48,416 nucleotides of DNA from Candidatus Poribacteria bacterium. GTDB taxonomy: Bacteria; Poribacteria; WGA-4E; WGA-3G. Below the pieces are notes generated by a model, which saw nothing but the letters and a program-made list of their open reading frames with translations, made no database searches and was not told the origin of the DNA. Both the position numbers and the translations under genes were made by a program. Location of the stretch: assembly GCA_022820835.1 (NCBI GenBank), contig JAJEET010000023.1:1-48416 (forward strand), read 5' to 3'. This document shows, in pieces, positions 1-10,475 of this stretch (position 1 is its first letter; each line of letters begins with the position of its first letter).

Positions 1-61
1 TGATAACCTCCAGCACGAGTTCCGTCTTAAACTCGGAGGTGAATTTCCTTCGTTTGGCCAT
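1..61 (-). CDS. IS3-family transposase OrfA, N-terminal fragment cut by window edge
   Basis: Twenty codons read leftward from an ATG at 59-61 and begin MAKRRKFTSEFKTELVLEVI, which is the helix-turn-helix start typical of IS3-family OrfA proteins. These bind the element ends and, with OrfB made by frameshifting, form the transposase. An AAGGAG ribosome binding site lies just upstream. The gene runs off the left edge, so intactness cannot be judged. Confidence 0.7.
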   Translation of the reverse strand, partial: MAKRRKFTSEFKTELVLEVI

Positions 62-81
62 TAGATAACTCCTTTCAGTGA

Positions 82-101
82 GATTGTATTATAGCACAAT
101 C
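82..101 (-). promoter_or_regulatory. Minus-strand -10 box within a short dyad, IS promoter
   Basis: On the minus strand a perfect TATAAT (88-93) lies inside a dyad GATTGT (82-87) and ACAATC (96-101). It sits about 27 bases upstream of the OrfA start and is well placed to drive the transposase. No good -35 is visible, so the dyad may be an operator or part of the terminal structure. Confidence 0.4.
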
Positions 102-259
102 TTGTTTTAGGGAGTGGCCTTAAAAACCGTAGGCAGTACAATCTTTTCTATTTTTTTGGCAAAAAAATAACACATTTTTGTTGCATTCACGGGTTATAAT
201 TTTTTTAGCGTTGGAGTAGTGAGGATTTCAAACTTGCCTAAAAGGATAAAAAAAATAAC

Positions 260-3121
260 ATGAGAGGACTTCATAATATGGGTTTGCGATCTCTATCCTT
301 CCGGGGACACCTTTGTATGGGTATGTTGCTTTTAATCATCGGCATGTTCCTCGTGTGCTGTGAAGTAAGTGCTGATAGCCATGAAACACAACAGCACATC
401 AGTGTAACCGGTATCGTCGTGGATAGTGAAACGGATGTCCCGCTTACAGAAGTTACAATTCGGGTTGCCGATACCGAGATCCGAGTAACAACTGATGAAA
501 CAGGTGCGTTTTCGTTGGACTTACCGGCGGGTCGCTACAGGATTCAAGCGACTGCTCAGTTTTATAACACCTACATGATTCCTGAATTTGAAGTAAAAGC
601 AGGGGAGACACCCGAACCGATTCGGGTGTTAATGGTGCCACAGGTTGTAAAACTTGATGCGATTAAGATGCCGGTACAACTCAGCCAAACAAGTGAGCGC
701 GGGTTGCTTGAACAACGGATGCGCAGCTCAGGTATTGAGGACAGTATTAGTACAGAAGAGATGAGCCGACTCCCCGCATCGTCTGCAGGTGAGGCGATTA
801 AACAGGTAACAGGCGTAAGCATTGTTGGTGGACGTTATGTGTTTGTACGTGGATTGGGTGAACGCTATAGTAATACACTCCTGAACAACGTTGAAATACC
901 GAGTCCAGAACCGAACAGGCGTGTCGTACCGATGGATATTTTCCCCGCAAGCCTGCTTGCAAGTTTGCAGACCGTAAAGACTTTTTCACCCGACCAACCC
1001 GGCGGTTTTGCTGGCGGCTCCGTCCAGGTATTCACTAAAGATTTCCCCGAAGAATTAACGATGTCCTTGTCCATGTCTACCGGTTTCAATACTCAAGCAA
1101 CTGGACAAGAGGGTTTAGATTATCCGGGTGGCGATTTCGATTTTTTAGGGTTCGATGACGGTTCCCGGAAGCTGCCGAGTCTTATTCAGGATGAGGCAGC
1201 CGATACACCCATTCGTGAACGTGGACGTTTTACGACGGCAGGTTTTACACAGGAAAAGATTCAAGAGTTTGGACGCTCTTTTGAGAACGTTTGGTCCCCG
1301 GAGCCGATAACGATACCCGCCAACCAAAGTTATAAATTCAGTCTCGGCAACAGTAATACCATTTTCGGTAAGGAGTTCGGTTACTTAGGAGTCATCTCTT
1401 ACGGCAATAGCCACAGTTATGGGACTCAGAGTCGCAATGCTTATCGGATCGGTTTGGGCGAGAAGCTTTCACGCGTGACCGAATACGCTGTTGAACGGTC
1501 AGGTAACGAGGTAGAGTGGGGGACAGTCCTAAACACGAGTCTCCGTTTTTCTCCACAACATCAGGTCAACCTCCGCTCACTTTTCACGCATACCGCAGAA
1601 GATGAGATCCGAACGTGGGAAGGTTTCAACGCTGATAGAAACACGGATATGATGAGTACACGCCTCCGATATGTTGAGCGCCAACTCTTCTCTGGTCAGT
1701 TAGCAGGGACGCACGATTTCAACTTTGACAAACCGACGTTAGAGGGGCCCGAGCAACCGAATGTATCTATGGATTGGCGGCTCACCTATTCGCGGGCTTC
1801 ACGTGATGAACCGGATACACGCGAGAATATCTATGAAGAGAGAGATAACGGTTTCGTGTTCCGAGATGTCACGCACAGTGGAAGTCGATTTTTCTTTGAT
1901 CTTGAGGACAATGAGTATAACGCCCGCGTTGACTGGAAGGTCCGCGTAGGCACAGATGGACTTTTCAAATTTGGTGGGTTGCTACGAGATAGAGCACGAA
2001 CATTTGATGTACGCAGGTTTAGATTCTTACCTTCCGACCAAGTAGACGCTATCGTGCGACTATCCGATCCACCGGAAATACTCTTCCAACCCGAAAACAT
2101 AGCCCCCCGTGTCTTTGAGTTACGTGAATCGACGCGTTCTACGGATAACTATCTCGCTGACCACAACATTTATTCGGGGTACCTGATGCTTGACCTGCCG
2201 CTAAGTCCAAAATGGCAGGTGATGAGCGGTGTCCGATTGGAATCTTCGGAGCAGGAGGTTACGACGTTTGATCCGTTCGCTGCGACGCGCACCGAGATTA
2301 AGGCAAACTTGGAAACGCTTGATTGGTTGCCGGGGCTGAACGTAACGTATCGTATCGCAGAGCGGATGAACTTGCGTTTCGCGGCATCTCGAACGATTAC
2401 GCGTCCGGACTTCCGGGAACTCGCCCCATTTGAATTTACAGATTTCGTGGGCGGCAGAACTATCCTCGGTAACCCGAATTTGGAGCGGACACAGATCGAC
2501 AATTTCGATTTCCGCTGGGAAGTCTTCCCACAGATCGGTGGTGTTGTGGCGATCAGTGCGTTCTATAAACGGTTCCAAAAACCGATTGAGCAGATCGTTC
2601 AACCGCAGGCGGAGGTCCGAATCACTTACGAAAACGCCGAAGGTGCGCACAACTACGGTTTAGAATTAGAGGCGCGCCAGAACTTGGGTGTTATTACAGA
2701 GGCTTTAAGCAACTTCTCCATTAATACCAACGCTGCGCTGATCTCCTCACAGGTGGTCTTGCCGGAGGGAATCGGGATTCAGACATCTTCCGAACGTCCG
2801 CTGCAAGGACAATGCCCATACATTTTCAATGTCTCTGTCGGTTATGAAGATCCTAATTGGGGTATTTCGAGCGCGATCGCGTATAATATCTTTGGAAGTA
2901 GGCTTTCTGAGGTAGGAAACCACGGTGTCCCCGACGTGTATGAGCAGGCGCGCGGTCAATTGGATGCAAGTTTTAGTCGAGTCGTTGCGGACTATTTTAA
3001 GTTGAGTTTTTCGGCGAAGAACTTACTTGACCCGGACGTTCACTACAAAATGGGAGATGCAGACTATCTTAGGTACAAGATCGGAAGGTCTTTCTCATTG
3101 GGGGTCAGTTACAATCTGTAG
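260..3121 (+). CDS. TonB-dependent outer membrane receptor with carboxypeptidase-like N-terminal domain
   Basis: This 953-residue protein is a TonB-dependent receptor that imports an unknown large or scarce ligand across the outer membrane. It has a signal peptide with a hydrophobic core near residues 21-34 and a carboxypeptidase regulatory-like beta-sandwich at about 48-130. A plug domain follows at about 150-265 (LPASSAGEAIKQVTGVSI, YVFVRGLGERYSNTLLNN). The rest is an aromatic-rich 22-strand barrel ending in SLGVSYNL. The start could instead be the ATG at 278, which has GAGAGGA upstream. A beta-helix lipoprotein, a small lipoprotein and a TonB-like protein follow on the same strand and probably form its uptake system. 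The ligand cannot be read from sequence; no SusD partner is visible. Confidence 0.9.
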   Translation: MRGLHNMGLRSLSFRGHLCMGMLLLIIGMFLVCCEVSADSHETQQHISVTGIVVDSETDVPLTEVTIRVADTEIRVTTDETGAFSLDLPAGRYRIQATAQFYNTYMIPEFEVKAGETPEPIRVLMVPQVVKLDAIKMPVQLSQTSERGLLEQRMRSSGIEDSISTEEMSRLPASSAGEAIKQVTGVSIVGGRYVFVRGLGERYSNTLLNNVEIPSPEPNRRVVPMDIFPASLLASLQTVKTFSPDQPGGFAGGSVQVFTKDFPEELTMSLSMSTGFNTQATGQEGLDYPGGDFDFLGFDDGSRKLPSLIQDEAADTPIRERGRFTTAGFTQEKIQEFGRSFENVWSPEPITIPANQSYKFSLGNSNTIFGKEFGYLGVISYGNSHSYGTQSRNAYRIGLGEKLSRVTEYAVERSGNEVEWGTVLNTSLRFSPQHQVNLRSLFTHTAEDEIRTWEGFNADRNTDMMSTRLRYVERQLFSGQLAGTHDFNFDKPTLEGPEQPNVSMDWRLTYSRASRDEPDTRENIYEERDNGFVFRDVTHSGSRFFFDLEDNEYNARVDWKVRVGTDGLFKFGGLLRDRARTFDVRRFRFLPSDQVDAIVRLSDPPEILFQPENIAPRVFELRESTRSTDNYLADHNIYSGYLMLDLPLSPKWQVMSGVRLESSEQEVTTFDPFAATRTEIKANLETLDWLPGLNVTYRIAERMNLRFAASRTITRPDFRELAPFEFTDFVGGRTILGNPNLERTQIDNFDFRWEVFPQIGGVVAISAFYKRFQKPIEQIVQPQAEVRITYENAEGAHNYGLELEARQNLGVITEALSNFSINTNAALISSQVVLPEGIGIQTSSERPLQGQCPYIFNVSVGYEDPNWGISSAIAYNIFGSRLSEVGNHGVPDVYEQARGQLDASFSRVVADYFKLSFSAKNLLDPDVHYKMGDADYLRYKIGRSFSLGVSYNL

Positions 3122-3149
3122 CGGTCAGCCGATAGCCAATAGCCATTCC
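3122..3149. repeat. Dispersed GTCAGCCGATAGCC-type intergenic repeat
   Basis: Directly after the receptor stop lies GGTCAGCCGATAGCCAATAG, a copy of a short degenerate repeat built from CTGATA/TGACTGC-like words. It recurs at 6294-6323, 18256-18289, 18402-18432 and 20672-20700. Confidence 0.5.
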
Positions 3150-3337
3150 TAAAGTGGAAAAAAATCATAATATTGTCAATTTTCTGCAACAATTTATGAG
3201 TATCCTTTAATAACAAGGAAATCTATGATAGCGACAGAAAAAAATTAATAGCGATTTGGATCGCTGAGCCGTGATTACCAACGCCTATCCGCAATAGCGG
3301 TTAGGGATATAAAACAAAAAAGGAGCTTAGTTAACTA

Positions 3338-4708
3338 ATGTTAAATATTGGGTCTACCCCAGTTTCCAGTGGAAAACGGGGATTGTTTCAGAATTGGCTG
3401 TTCCAGTTAATGGCTATTTTTGCAGTTGGCGTAGCGTTGGCTTTTGTCGGTTGTGGCAGTGATGACGAGGAAGATGACCACGATCACGAGGATGAAGCCT
3501 CCATGGAAGAGACGATTGAAGTCGGTGGTCGCCAAGTTGTCGTTCTTGAAGGTAAATTGAATGCCGACAGAACGCTTTCAGCGGATTACGATTACCTCTT
3601 AAAAGGTGCCGTGTTTGTTGAAGGCGGGGCAACGTTAACGATTGAACCCGGTGTTGAAATCTTCGGTGAGCAGGCGAGCAATGGTACACTGATTATCGCT
3701 CAAGGCTCTAAAATTATGGCAAACGGTACCGCGGATGCACCCATTATTATGTCAAGTGACGCTGCAATTGGCAGTCGTGCACGTGGACAGTGGGGCGGCT
3801 TGATTATCAACGGTAGTGCGCCGACGAACCAAGGTGTAACCTTCGGAGAAGGCAATACTGGTGCCTTTGGCGGAAACAATCCTGCTGATAGCAGTGGTGT
3901 CCTGCGCTATGTCCGTCTCGAATACGCCGGTATCGAATTCAGCCCAGATAACGAGCTGAACGGTATCGCTTTCCAAGGTGTTGGATCCGGTACAGTCGCA
4001 GAGTACATCCAAGTCCACATGAACCAAGATGACGGCATTGAGTTCTTCGGCGGCACTGTCAATCTTAAATATGCCCTCGTGACGGGTGCCCGTGACGACT
4101 CCTTTGACTGGACAGACGGTTGGACCGGTAAGGGCCAATTCTGGGTTGCTCAGCAGTATGGTGATGACGCAGATAACGGGTTTGAAGTTGATAACAGCAG
4201 CAAAAATAATGAAGCGACTCCGCGTTCCGCTGCAACGATTTATAACGTAACGCTCGTCGGTGATCCTTCTGGATCCGAAAGCGACAACGGTATGCTGATC
4301 CGTGAAGGTGCTGCTGGTACGTACGCCAACTTTATTGTCACCGGTTTCAACAAGATCGGACTTGACATTGACGGCGAGTCGTCCATTGCCCAAGCAGAAG
4401 GCGGCGATCTCGTCGTCAAAAACAGTGTCTTCTTTGAAAATGGTAAAGCCAATTTCGGCGACGAAAAGGACGATGACGGATTTGACGAAGCCGGTTATGC
4501 CGCCGATAACGGAAACAAAGAGGCAGACCCAGGCTTGGTCGCACCGTTCAGCAAAACTGCCCCGAACTTCACACCGGGCGCCGGTGCGAATGCAGTTTCC
4601 GCGGCAGCGCCACCGTCTGATGGGTTCTTTGAACCGGTTAACTTCATCGGTGCTGTAAGTCCGTCCAACAACTGGTTATCAGGGTGGACAACGAGTGCAC
4701 AGAATTAG
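3338..4708 (+). CDS. Beta-helix-type lipoprotein partner of the TonB receptor
   Basis: This is a 456-residue lipoprotein. A hydrophobic segment ends in the lipobox AFVGC near residue 39 and is followed by a strongly acidic, His-containing linker (DDEEDDHDHEDE). The remainder is rich in short repeating strands such as GATLTIEPGVEIFGEQ, GQWGGLIINGSA and LRYVRLEYAG, typical of parallel beta-helix proteins that sit beside TonB receptors. It is probably anchored to the outer membrane and may capture the ligand or present substrate to the receptor; that role is inferred. The acidic His-rich linker could bind a metal. An AGGAG lies 12 bases before the ATG. The next gene overlaps its end by 14 bases, which suggests translational coupling. 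Confidence 0.75.
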   Translation: MLNIGSTPVSSGKRGLFQNWLFQLMAIFAVGVALAFVGCGSDDEEDDHDHEDEASMEETIEVGGRQVVVLEGKLNADRTLSADYDYLLKGAVFVEGGATLTIEPGVEIFGEQASNGTLIIAQGSKIMANGTADAPIIMSSDAAIGSRARGQWGGLIINGSAPTNQGVTFGEGNTGAFGGNNPADSSGVLRYVRLEYAGIEFSPDNELNGIAFQGVGSGTVAEYIQVHMNQDDGIEFFGGTVNLKYALVTGARDDSFDWTDGWTGKGQFWVAQQYGDDADNGFEVDNSSKNNEATPRSAATIYNVTLVGDPSGSESDNGMLIREGAAGTYANFIVTGFNKIGLDIDGESSIAQAEGGDLVVKNSVFFENGKANFGDEKDDDGFDEAGYAADNGNKEADPGLVAPFSKTAPNFTPGAGANAVSAAAPPSDGFFEPVNFIGAVSPSNNWLSGWTTSAQN

Positions 4709-5228
4709 TGGACGGACAGTTCACATTTCTTGCTTGCTACTAACCGTGCTGTTACTTTACAGCAGTAGTACGGTTGGCTGTAAGAAACCGAATCGCACGG
4801 GTTGGGTAACCCAACCCCTACACTCGCCAGGTCAACTCGGCCTGGCGGTCGTTGACGCGCTTAATAACAGAGACATAGAACAGTTGAACCGTTTGCGTGT
4901 GCAGCGCGAAGAATATCTGGATCGGATATGGCCGGCATTCCCGGCAAGTCAACCGCCAAGTAATTTCCCGGGTGATTTTGCGTGGTCGAATCTCAATAAA
5001 AAATGTAACATCGGCATGAAAAAGTGGATAGCCCGTCATGGCGGTCAGAATCTGGAATTCGTAGCCATCCGCTTTGATGGAGACACAGAGACGTATAAAG
5101 GGTTCCAACTGTTACGCGGTACCGTTTTGATGCTAAAAAACGCTGCTGGCGAAAAAGGCGAATTGAGGATCCTCGGTTCGGTGGTTGTTAAAAACGGCAG
5201 CTATAAGTTACTGAGTTATGAAGACTAA
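4695..5228 (+). CDS. Small lipoprotein of the TonB cluster
   Basis: This 177-residue protein starts at a GTG inside the end of the preceding gene, with AGGGTGG eight bases upstream. An N-terminal hydrophobic stretch ends in a lipobox (TVGCKK, Cys near residue 29), so it should be a membrane-anchored lipoprotein. The mature part reads like a small mixed alpha/beta domain with a GQLGLAVVDALNNRD helix near its start, resembling NTF2-like or DUF-type accessory folds. I do not recognise the family. Overlap with the beta-helix lipoprotein gene and the TonB gene 53 bases downstream argue that it belongs to the same uptake system. Confidence 0.65.
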   Translation: MHRISGRTVHISCLLLTVLLLYSSSTVGCKKPNRTGWVTQPLHSPGQLGLAVVDALNNRDIEQLNRLRVQREEYLDRIWPAFPASQPPSNFPGDFAWSNLNKKCNIGMKKWIARHGGQNLEFVAIRFDGDTETYKGFQLLRGTVLMLKNAAGEKGELRILGSVVVKNGSYKLLSYED

Positions 5229-5281
5229 TTACGGATATAGCACACCCCTCCGGTGCTGAAAGGAAACGGGAGTAGAAGAAT

Positions 5282-6154
5282 ATGATGACGATTGCCGATG
5301 TTCAGCGGCAAAATCGAGTAGCCGCCCAACAACGGAAAAGGAAGGCAATCCGGATAGCAAGTAGTTTTGCAATTGGATTGCATGTCGTCGCGATTATCTT
5401 CGGTGCCGTCTACTTTATTCATAAGACGGTGTTAGAGAAGAACGATGACAAGCTCGAAAGTGTCCTTGTCGAGGATTCAAAACCGAAACCGAAACGGCGC
5501 ACGCCGCCGCGTACAACACGAAAGCCGAAACAACCGAAATTTTCTAAGCTCCAAGCCCCTAAGGGGCGAGCTGTCACGACGAGTGCTAAAATCCCAATGG
5601 GCAATGCACGCTTCACATTGCCAACGGATGATGTACCTACCCGTCCTGTGATAGCACCGAGCGCAACTGGCATCGGCAGAAATCTGTTTACATCGTCCCG
5701 ACAAGCGAGCATTGTTACAACGATGCCGAAATTTGAAGTACCGAAGTTTGAAAGCACAAGCATCGTTGAGAAAATGGACATCGGATCGACAATGGCACAA
5801 GTGGAATTCAACGATCCGGGCAATTTAGAACTCGCTTCAGTCAATTTAGGCGATGCGAAACAGTCATTTAACGAATTCTTAAAAGCAGTACGCGATCGGA
5901 TAAAACAGGTGCAGCGTTTCCCGCCACGTGTGCGGAATCTTGATGACGGGACATCGACGACGGTTCGATTTACGCTTTTCAAAGACGGAACGATTCGGAA
6001 CCCAGTGGTTACGGATTCGTCCGGTTCAAATGCGCTTGATAACGCCGCACTCGCTGCTGTCCAAAACGCTGTGCCTTACCCGTCTTTCCCCGAAGGACAA
6101 GACGGTAATAGCCTGCGCCTTGAAATTCCGATTATTTTCGAGCTAGCGAATTAA
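5282..6154 (+). CDS. TonB-like energy transducer
   Basis: This 290-residue protein has the layout of TonB. A short basic cytoplasmic N-terminus precedes one membrane helix at about 26-46 (FAIGLHVVAIIFGAVYFIH, retaining the GLH part of the TonB anchor). A Lys/Pro/Arg-rich periplasmic linker follows, then a C-terminal TonB domain at about 200-290 (FTLFKDGTIRNPVVTDSSG, ALDNAALAAVQNAVPYPSFP). It should couple the inner-membrane proton motive force to the receptor encoded at 260-3121. ExbB and ExbD are not in the window. A strong hairpin about 60 bases downstream ends the cluster. Confidence 0.85.
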   Translation: MMTIADVQRQNRVAAQQRKRKAIRIASSFAIGLHVVAIIFGAVYFIHKTVLEKNDDKLESVLVEDSKPKPKRRTPPRTTRKPKQPKFSKLQAPKGRAVTTSAKIPMGNARFTLPTDDVPTRPVIAPSATGIGRNLFTSSRQASIVTTMPKFEVPKFESTSIVEKMDIGSTMAQVEFNDPGNLELASVNLGDAKQSFNEFLKAVRDRIKQVQRFPPRVRNLDDGTSTTVRFTLFKDGTIRNPVVTDSSGSNALDNAALAAVQNAVPYPSFPEGQDGNSLRLEIPIIFELAN

Positions 6155-6216
6155 CGTGAGTTATTTGTAGGTACGCTTCGGAAACGTGCCGATTTTGCCA
6201 CAATAGAGTAACGTAG

Positions 6217-6243
6217 GAAGGGACGGCTTCGTGTCGTCCCTTC
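6217..6243 (+). terminator. Rho-independent terminator after the TonB cluster
   Basis: A perfect nine-base stem GAAGGGACG / CGTCCCTTC with a nine-base loop is followed by TTTCGTT. It lies between convergent genes and could also stop transcription from the permease side. Confidence 0.75.
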
Positions 6244-6293
6244 TTTCGTTACAACTTCACCACAGGCTGTTTTATCTGCATCAGAACCCTCTT

Positions 6294-6323
6294 ACTGATT
6301 GCTGATAACTGACTGCTGACGGC
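6294..6323. repeat. Dispersed CTGATAACTGACTGCTGA-type repeat
   Basis: The words CTGATT, GCTGATAACTGACTGCTGAC form a low-complexity repeat just before the permease stop. It belongs to the same degenerate family as the copies at 18256-18289 and 20672-20700. Confidence 0.55.
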
Positions 6324-6328
6324 TTGAT

Positions 6329-7645
6329 TCAAAATGCAAACTTATCCCTATCCGCTTTTGCCTTTTCTTCATTTACAAAGGCGAGTAGGATAAAACCGAC
6401 GATAAAGAAAACCATTAATGAGATAATAGCGAGACGTGCTGTTCCGGTGATCTGTTTAACAAATCCAAATGTAAAGGGTCCCCAGATTGCCGAAAATTTG
6501 CTAAAGACAGAAAAGAACCCGTAAAACTCGGCACTTGCACTTTCTGGAATCATCGCGCCGTAGAAAGAACGACTGAGAGCCTGTATGCCTCCAAGCACTA
6601 TCCCGACAACCATTCCCAGAACAAAAAATTCTGTCGCTGTTTGGATAAAGTAACCGTAAATGACGACCCCCGTCCATAGGACTAAAGAGACCATTACAGA
6701 TCGTTTTGCGCCGATATGGCTTGCGAGTTTGCCGAATATCAACGCGCCACCGATTGCGACAACTTGGACAAGCAGGAGCGTCACCATGAGGGATGTTGCG
6801 GACAATTCTAACTCTTCAGACCCGTAAATTGTCGCCATACTTGTGACCGTGTGGGCACCATCATTGTAGACCATGTAGGCGATCACAAAGAGGGAGAGAT
6901 GTTTAAAATTTCCTACTTTTTTGGCGGTTGCGATTGTCCGACTGATACCGAGGGATAGGTAGGCAAGGGTTTTCGGTTGATTATGGTAATTTTCTGGAAG
7001 TGCTTGTTCGGTTTTCTCCTCTTTTAAGTTTATTAAAGTTAGCACCGTCCAACCTGCCCACCAGATGCCTGCCATTGCCATGCCGATACGTACCGCCATG
7101 ACTTGGCTAATCCCGATGCTCTCATGCATAGCAACGAGTGCCAATGAGATGCCGAACTGCAGCGACCCGCCGACGTATCCGAATGCATACCCTCTGGCAG
7201 AAACGGAATCAAGCTTATCCTCAGAAGCAATCTGCGGTAAAAACGCGTCATAGAAGACATTACCACCGATAAAGCAGACTTGCGTACTGATGTATAGCGC
7301 GACCGCTAACCAGACATCGCCCGGACTGCAAAGATAGAGCAAGGTTGCAAATAGGCTTCCAGAGTAGGCAAAACCGATGAGAAATCTCTTTTTAGCCGAA
7401 GAAAAATCCGCGATGGCTCCGAGCACTGGCGCGAAGAGAAAAACGAGGAACGCAGCCCCACCGACCATAAACGCCCAGAGTGCTGTTGCACTGAAGGTTT
7501 GCCCGAAAATGGCAACGCCTTCTGCAGGGACAATTCCCTCTTTAAAATAGATCGGCAGCAGTGCCACACCGACTGTGGTAATATACGCAGAATTTGCCCA
7601 ATCGTACATGCACCAACCAAAAATCGTTTTTTTATCGTTTTTCAT
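6329..7645 (-). CDS. UMF1/Atg22-like major facilitator permease
   Basis: About 438 residues with some twelve predicted membrane helices. The N-terminal FGWCMYDWANSAYITTVGVA is the hallmark of the UMF1 (Atg22-like) branch of the MFS, whose members are thought to export amino acids or similar small solutes. Substrate cannot be assigned. An upstream in-frame ATG (7717) would add 24 polar residues. I prefer the ATG at 7645 because CAGGAGA sits immediately before it and the family usually starts close to the YDWANSAY motif. Confidence 0.85.
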   Translation of the reverse strand: MKNDKKTIFGWCMYDWANSAYITTVGVALLPIYFKEGIVPAEGVAIFGQTFSATALWAFMVGGAAFLVFLFAPVLGAIADFSSAKKRFLIGFAYSGSLFATLLYLCSPGDVWLAVALYISTQVCFIGGNVFYDAFLPQIASEDKLDSVSARGYAFGYVGGSLQFGISLALVAMHESIGISQVMAVRIGMAMAGIWWAGWTVLTLINLKEEKTEQALPENYHNQPKTLAYLSLGISRTIATAKKVGNFKHLSLFVIAYMVYNDGAHTVTSMATIYGSEELELSATSLMVTLLLVQVVAIGGALIFGKLASHIGAKRSVMVSLVLWTGVVIYGYFIQTATEFFVLGMVVGIVLGGIQALSRSFYGAMIPESASAEFYGFFSVFSKFSAIWGPFTFGFVKQITGTARLAIISLMVFFIVGFILLAFVNEEKAKADRDKFAF

Positions 7646-7745
7646 AGTTCTCCTGTCTGCAAAATGATCAGGATGAGATTTTCCGTGTATTTTCCCATAC
7701 TTCGGGAAGGAAATCAATAAGATTTTTGAGAGCCGTCGGTGTGAG

Positions 7746-7775
7746 TCGCGAGTGAAACTCGCTCCTACAAGGAGG
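7746..7775. repeat. Small hairpin repeat, copy 1 (TCGCGAG...CTCGCTCCTAC)
   Basis: TCGCGAG, a short loop and CTCGCTCCTAC then GGAGG. A closely matching copy lies at 16362-16392. Both contain a GCGAG/CTCGC stem, so this looks like a REP-like dispersed palindrome. Confidence 0.5.
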
Positions 7776-7817
7776 AGAAAAGAAGGGAAGTTATATCAAT
7801 TCTAAGTGAATTGGAGA

Positions 7818-7850
7818 GCAGTGGAAGCGTGAAGTTCACGCGCCCACTGC
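7818..7850 (-). terminator. Hairpin downstream of katG
   Basis: A nested stem, GCAGTGG (7818-7824) with CCACTGC (7844-7850) outside and GCGTGA/TCACGC inside, starts 16 bases past the katG stop. On the minus strand it is followed by a moderately T-rich stretch. It probably terminates katG, though the U tract is weak. Confidence 0.55.
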
Positions 7851-7865
7851 CCTACCTCTCCGAGA

Positions 7866-10091
<2,226 letters not shown>

Positions 10092-10103
10092 CTATTCTTT
10101 GAC

Positions 10104-10120
10104 GTACTTCACCTAAGTAC
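10104..10120 (-). promoter_or_regulatory. Candidate operator dyad upstream of katG
   Basis: GTACTT-CACCT-AAGTAC is a perfect six-base inverted repeat 49-65 bases upstream of the katG start. A TATAAA-like -10 on the minus strand lies further upstream (near 10143), so the dyad would be in or near the 5' leader. A peroxide or iron regulator is a guess; it does not match the Fur/PerR consensus well. Confidence 0.3.
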
Positions 10121-10407
10121 TTGTTAGAAAAATCCAAATAGATTTATAATTCGGAAGACTTACGTCCTAAATATGTTATACATCAACACTGCCAAAATTC
10201 GCTACCACATTGCTGTTGTGATCAAGTCTTAGACCACAGGATTCATATCGGTAGGCAGATGTATAATCTGGCGATTACACTTATTACGTATGCCAGTATG
10301 ATATATTAATCATGCCACAATTTTTAACCAAAGTCAAGTCTTTTTCGGTTTTACTATAAATGGCTCTGACTATAGTATTGATTAGGCATGCAGAATTTCG
10401 ATAAATG

Positions 10408-10416
10408 TGGTATAAT
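10408..10416 (+). promoter_or_regulatory. Extended -10 promoter of the aldo/keto reductase gene
   Basis: TGG-TATAAT is a perfect -10 with the TGn extension, 60 bases before the start codon. No -35 is evident, as is common for extended -10 promoters. Confidence 0.5.
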
Positions 10417-10475
10417 AACCCAAGTTGCCACTTGTAAATCCATGGGATTTCCTAGTAAAGGAAGAGATAACAATT

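Larger units (their letters stand above)
1..140 (-). mobile_element. Left end of an IS3-type insertion sequence
   Basis: Read on the minus strand, the sequence from position 140 inward begins TGTACTGCC, like the terminal inverted repeats of many IS3-family elements. About 80 bases further in lies the OrfA start. The position of the end at 140 is inferred from this TG start alone, because the other end and any target duplication lie outside the window. Confidence 0.5.

Noticed and set aside
3752..4393. 213-residue minus-strand frame
   Set aside because: Antisense shadow of the beta-helix lipoprotein, whose biased composition keeps the opposite strand open.
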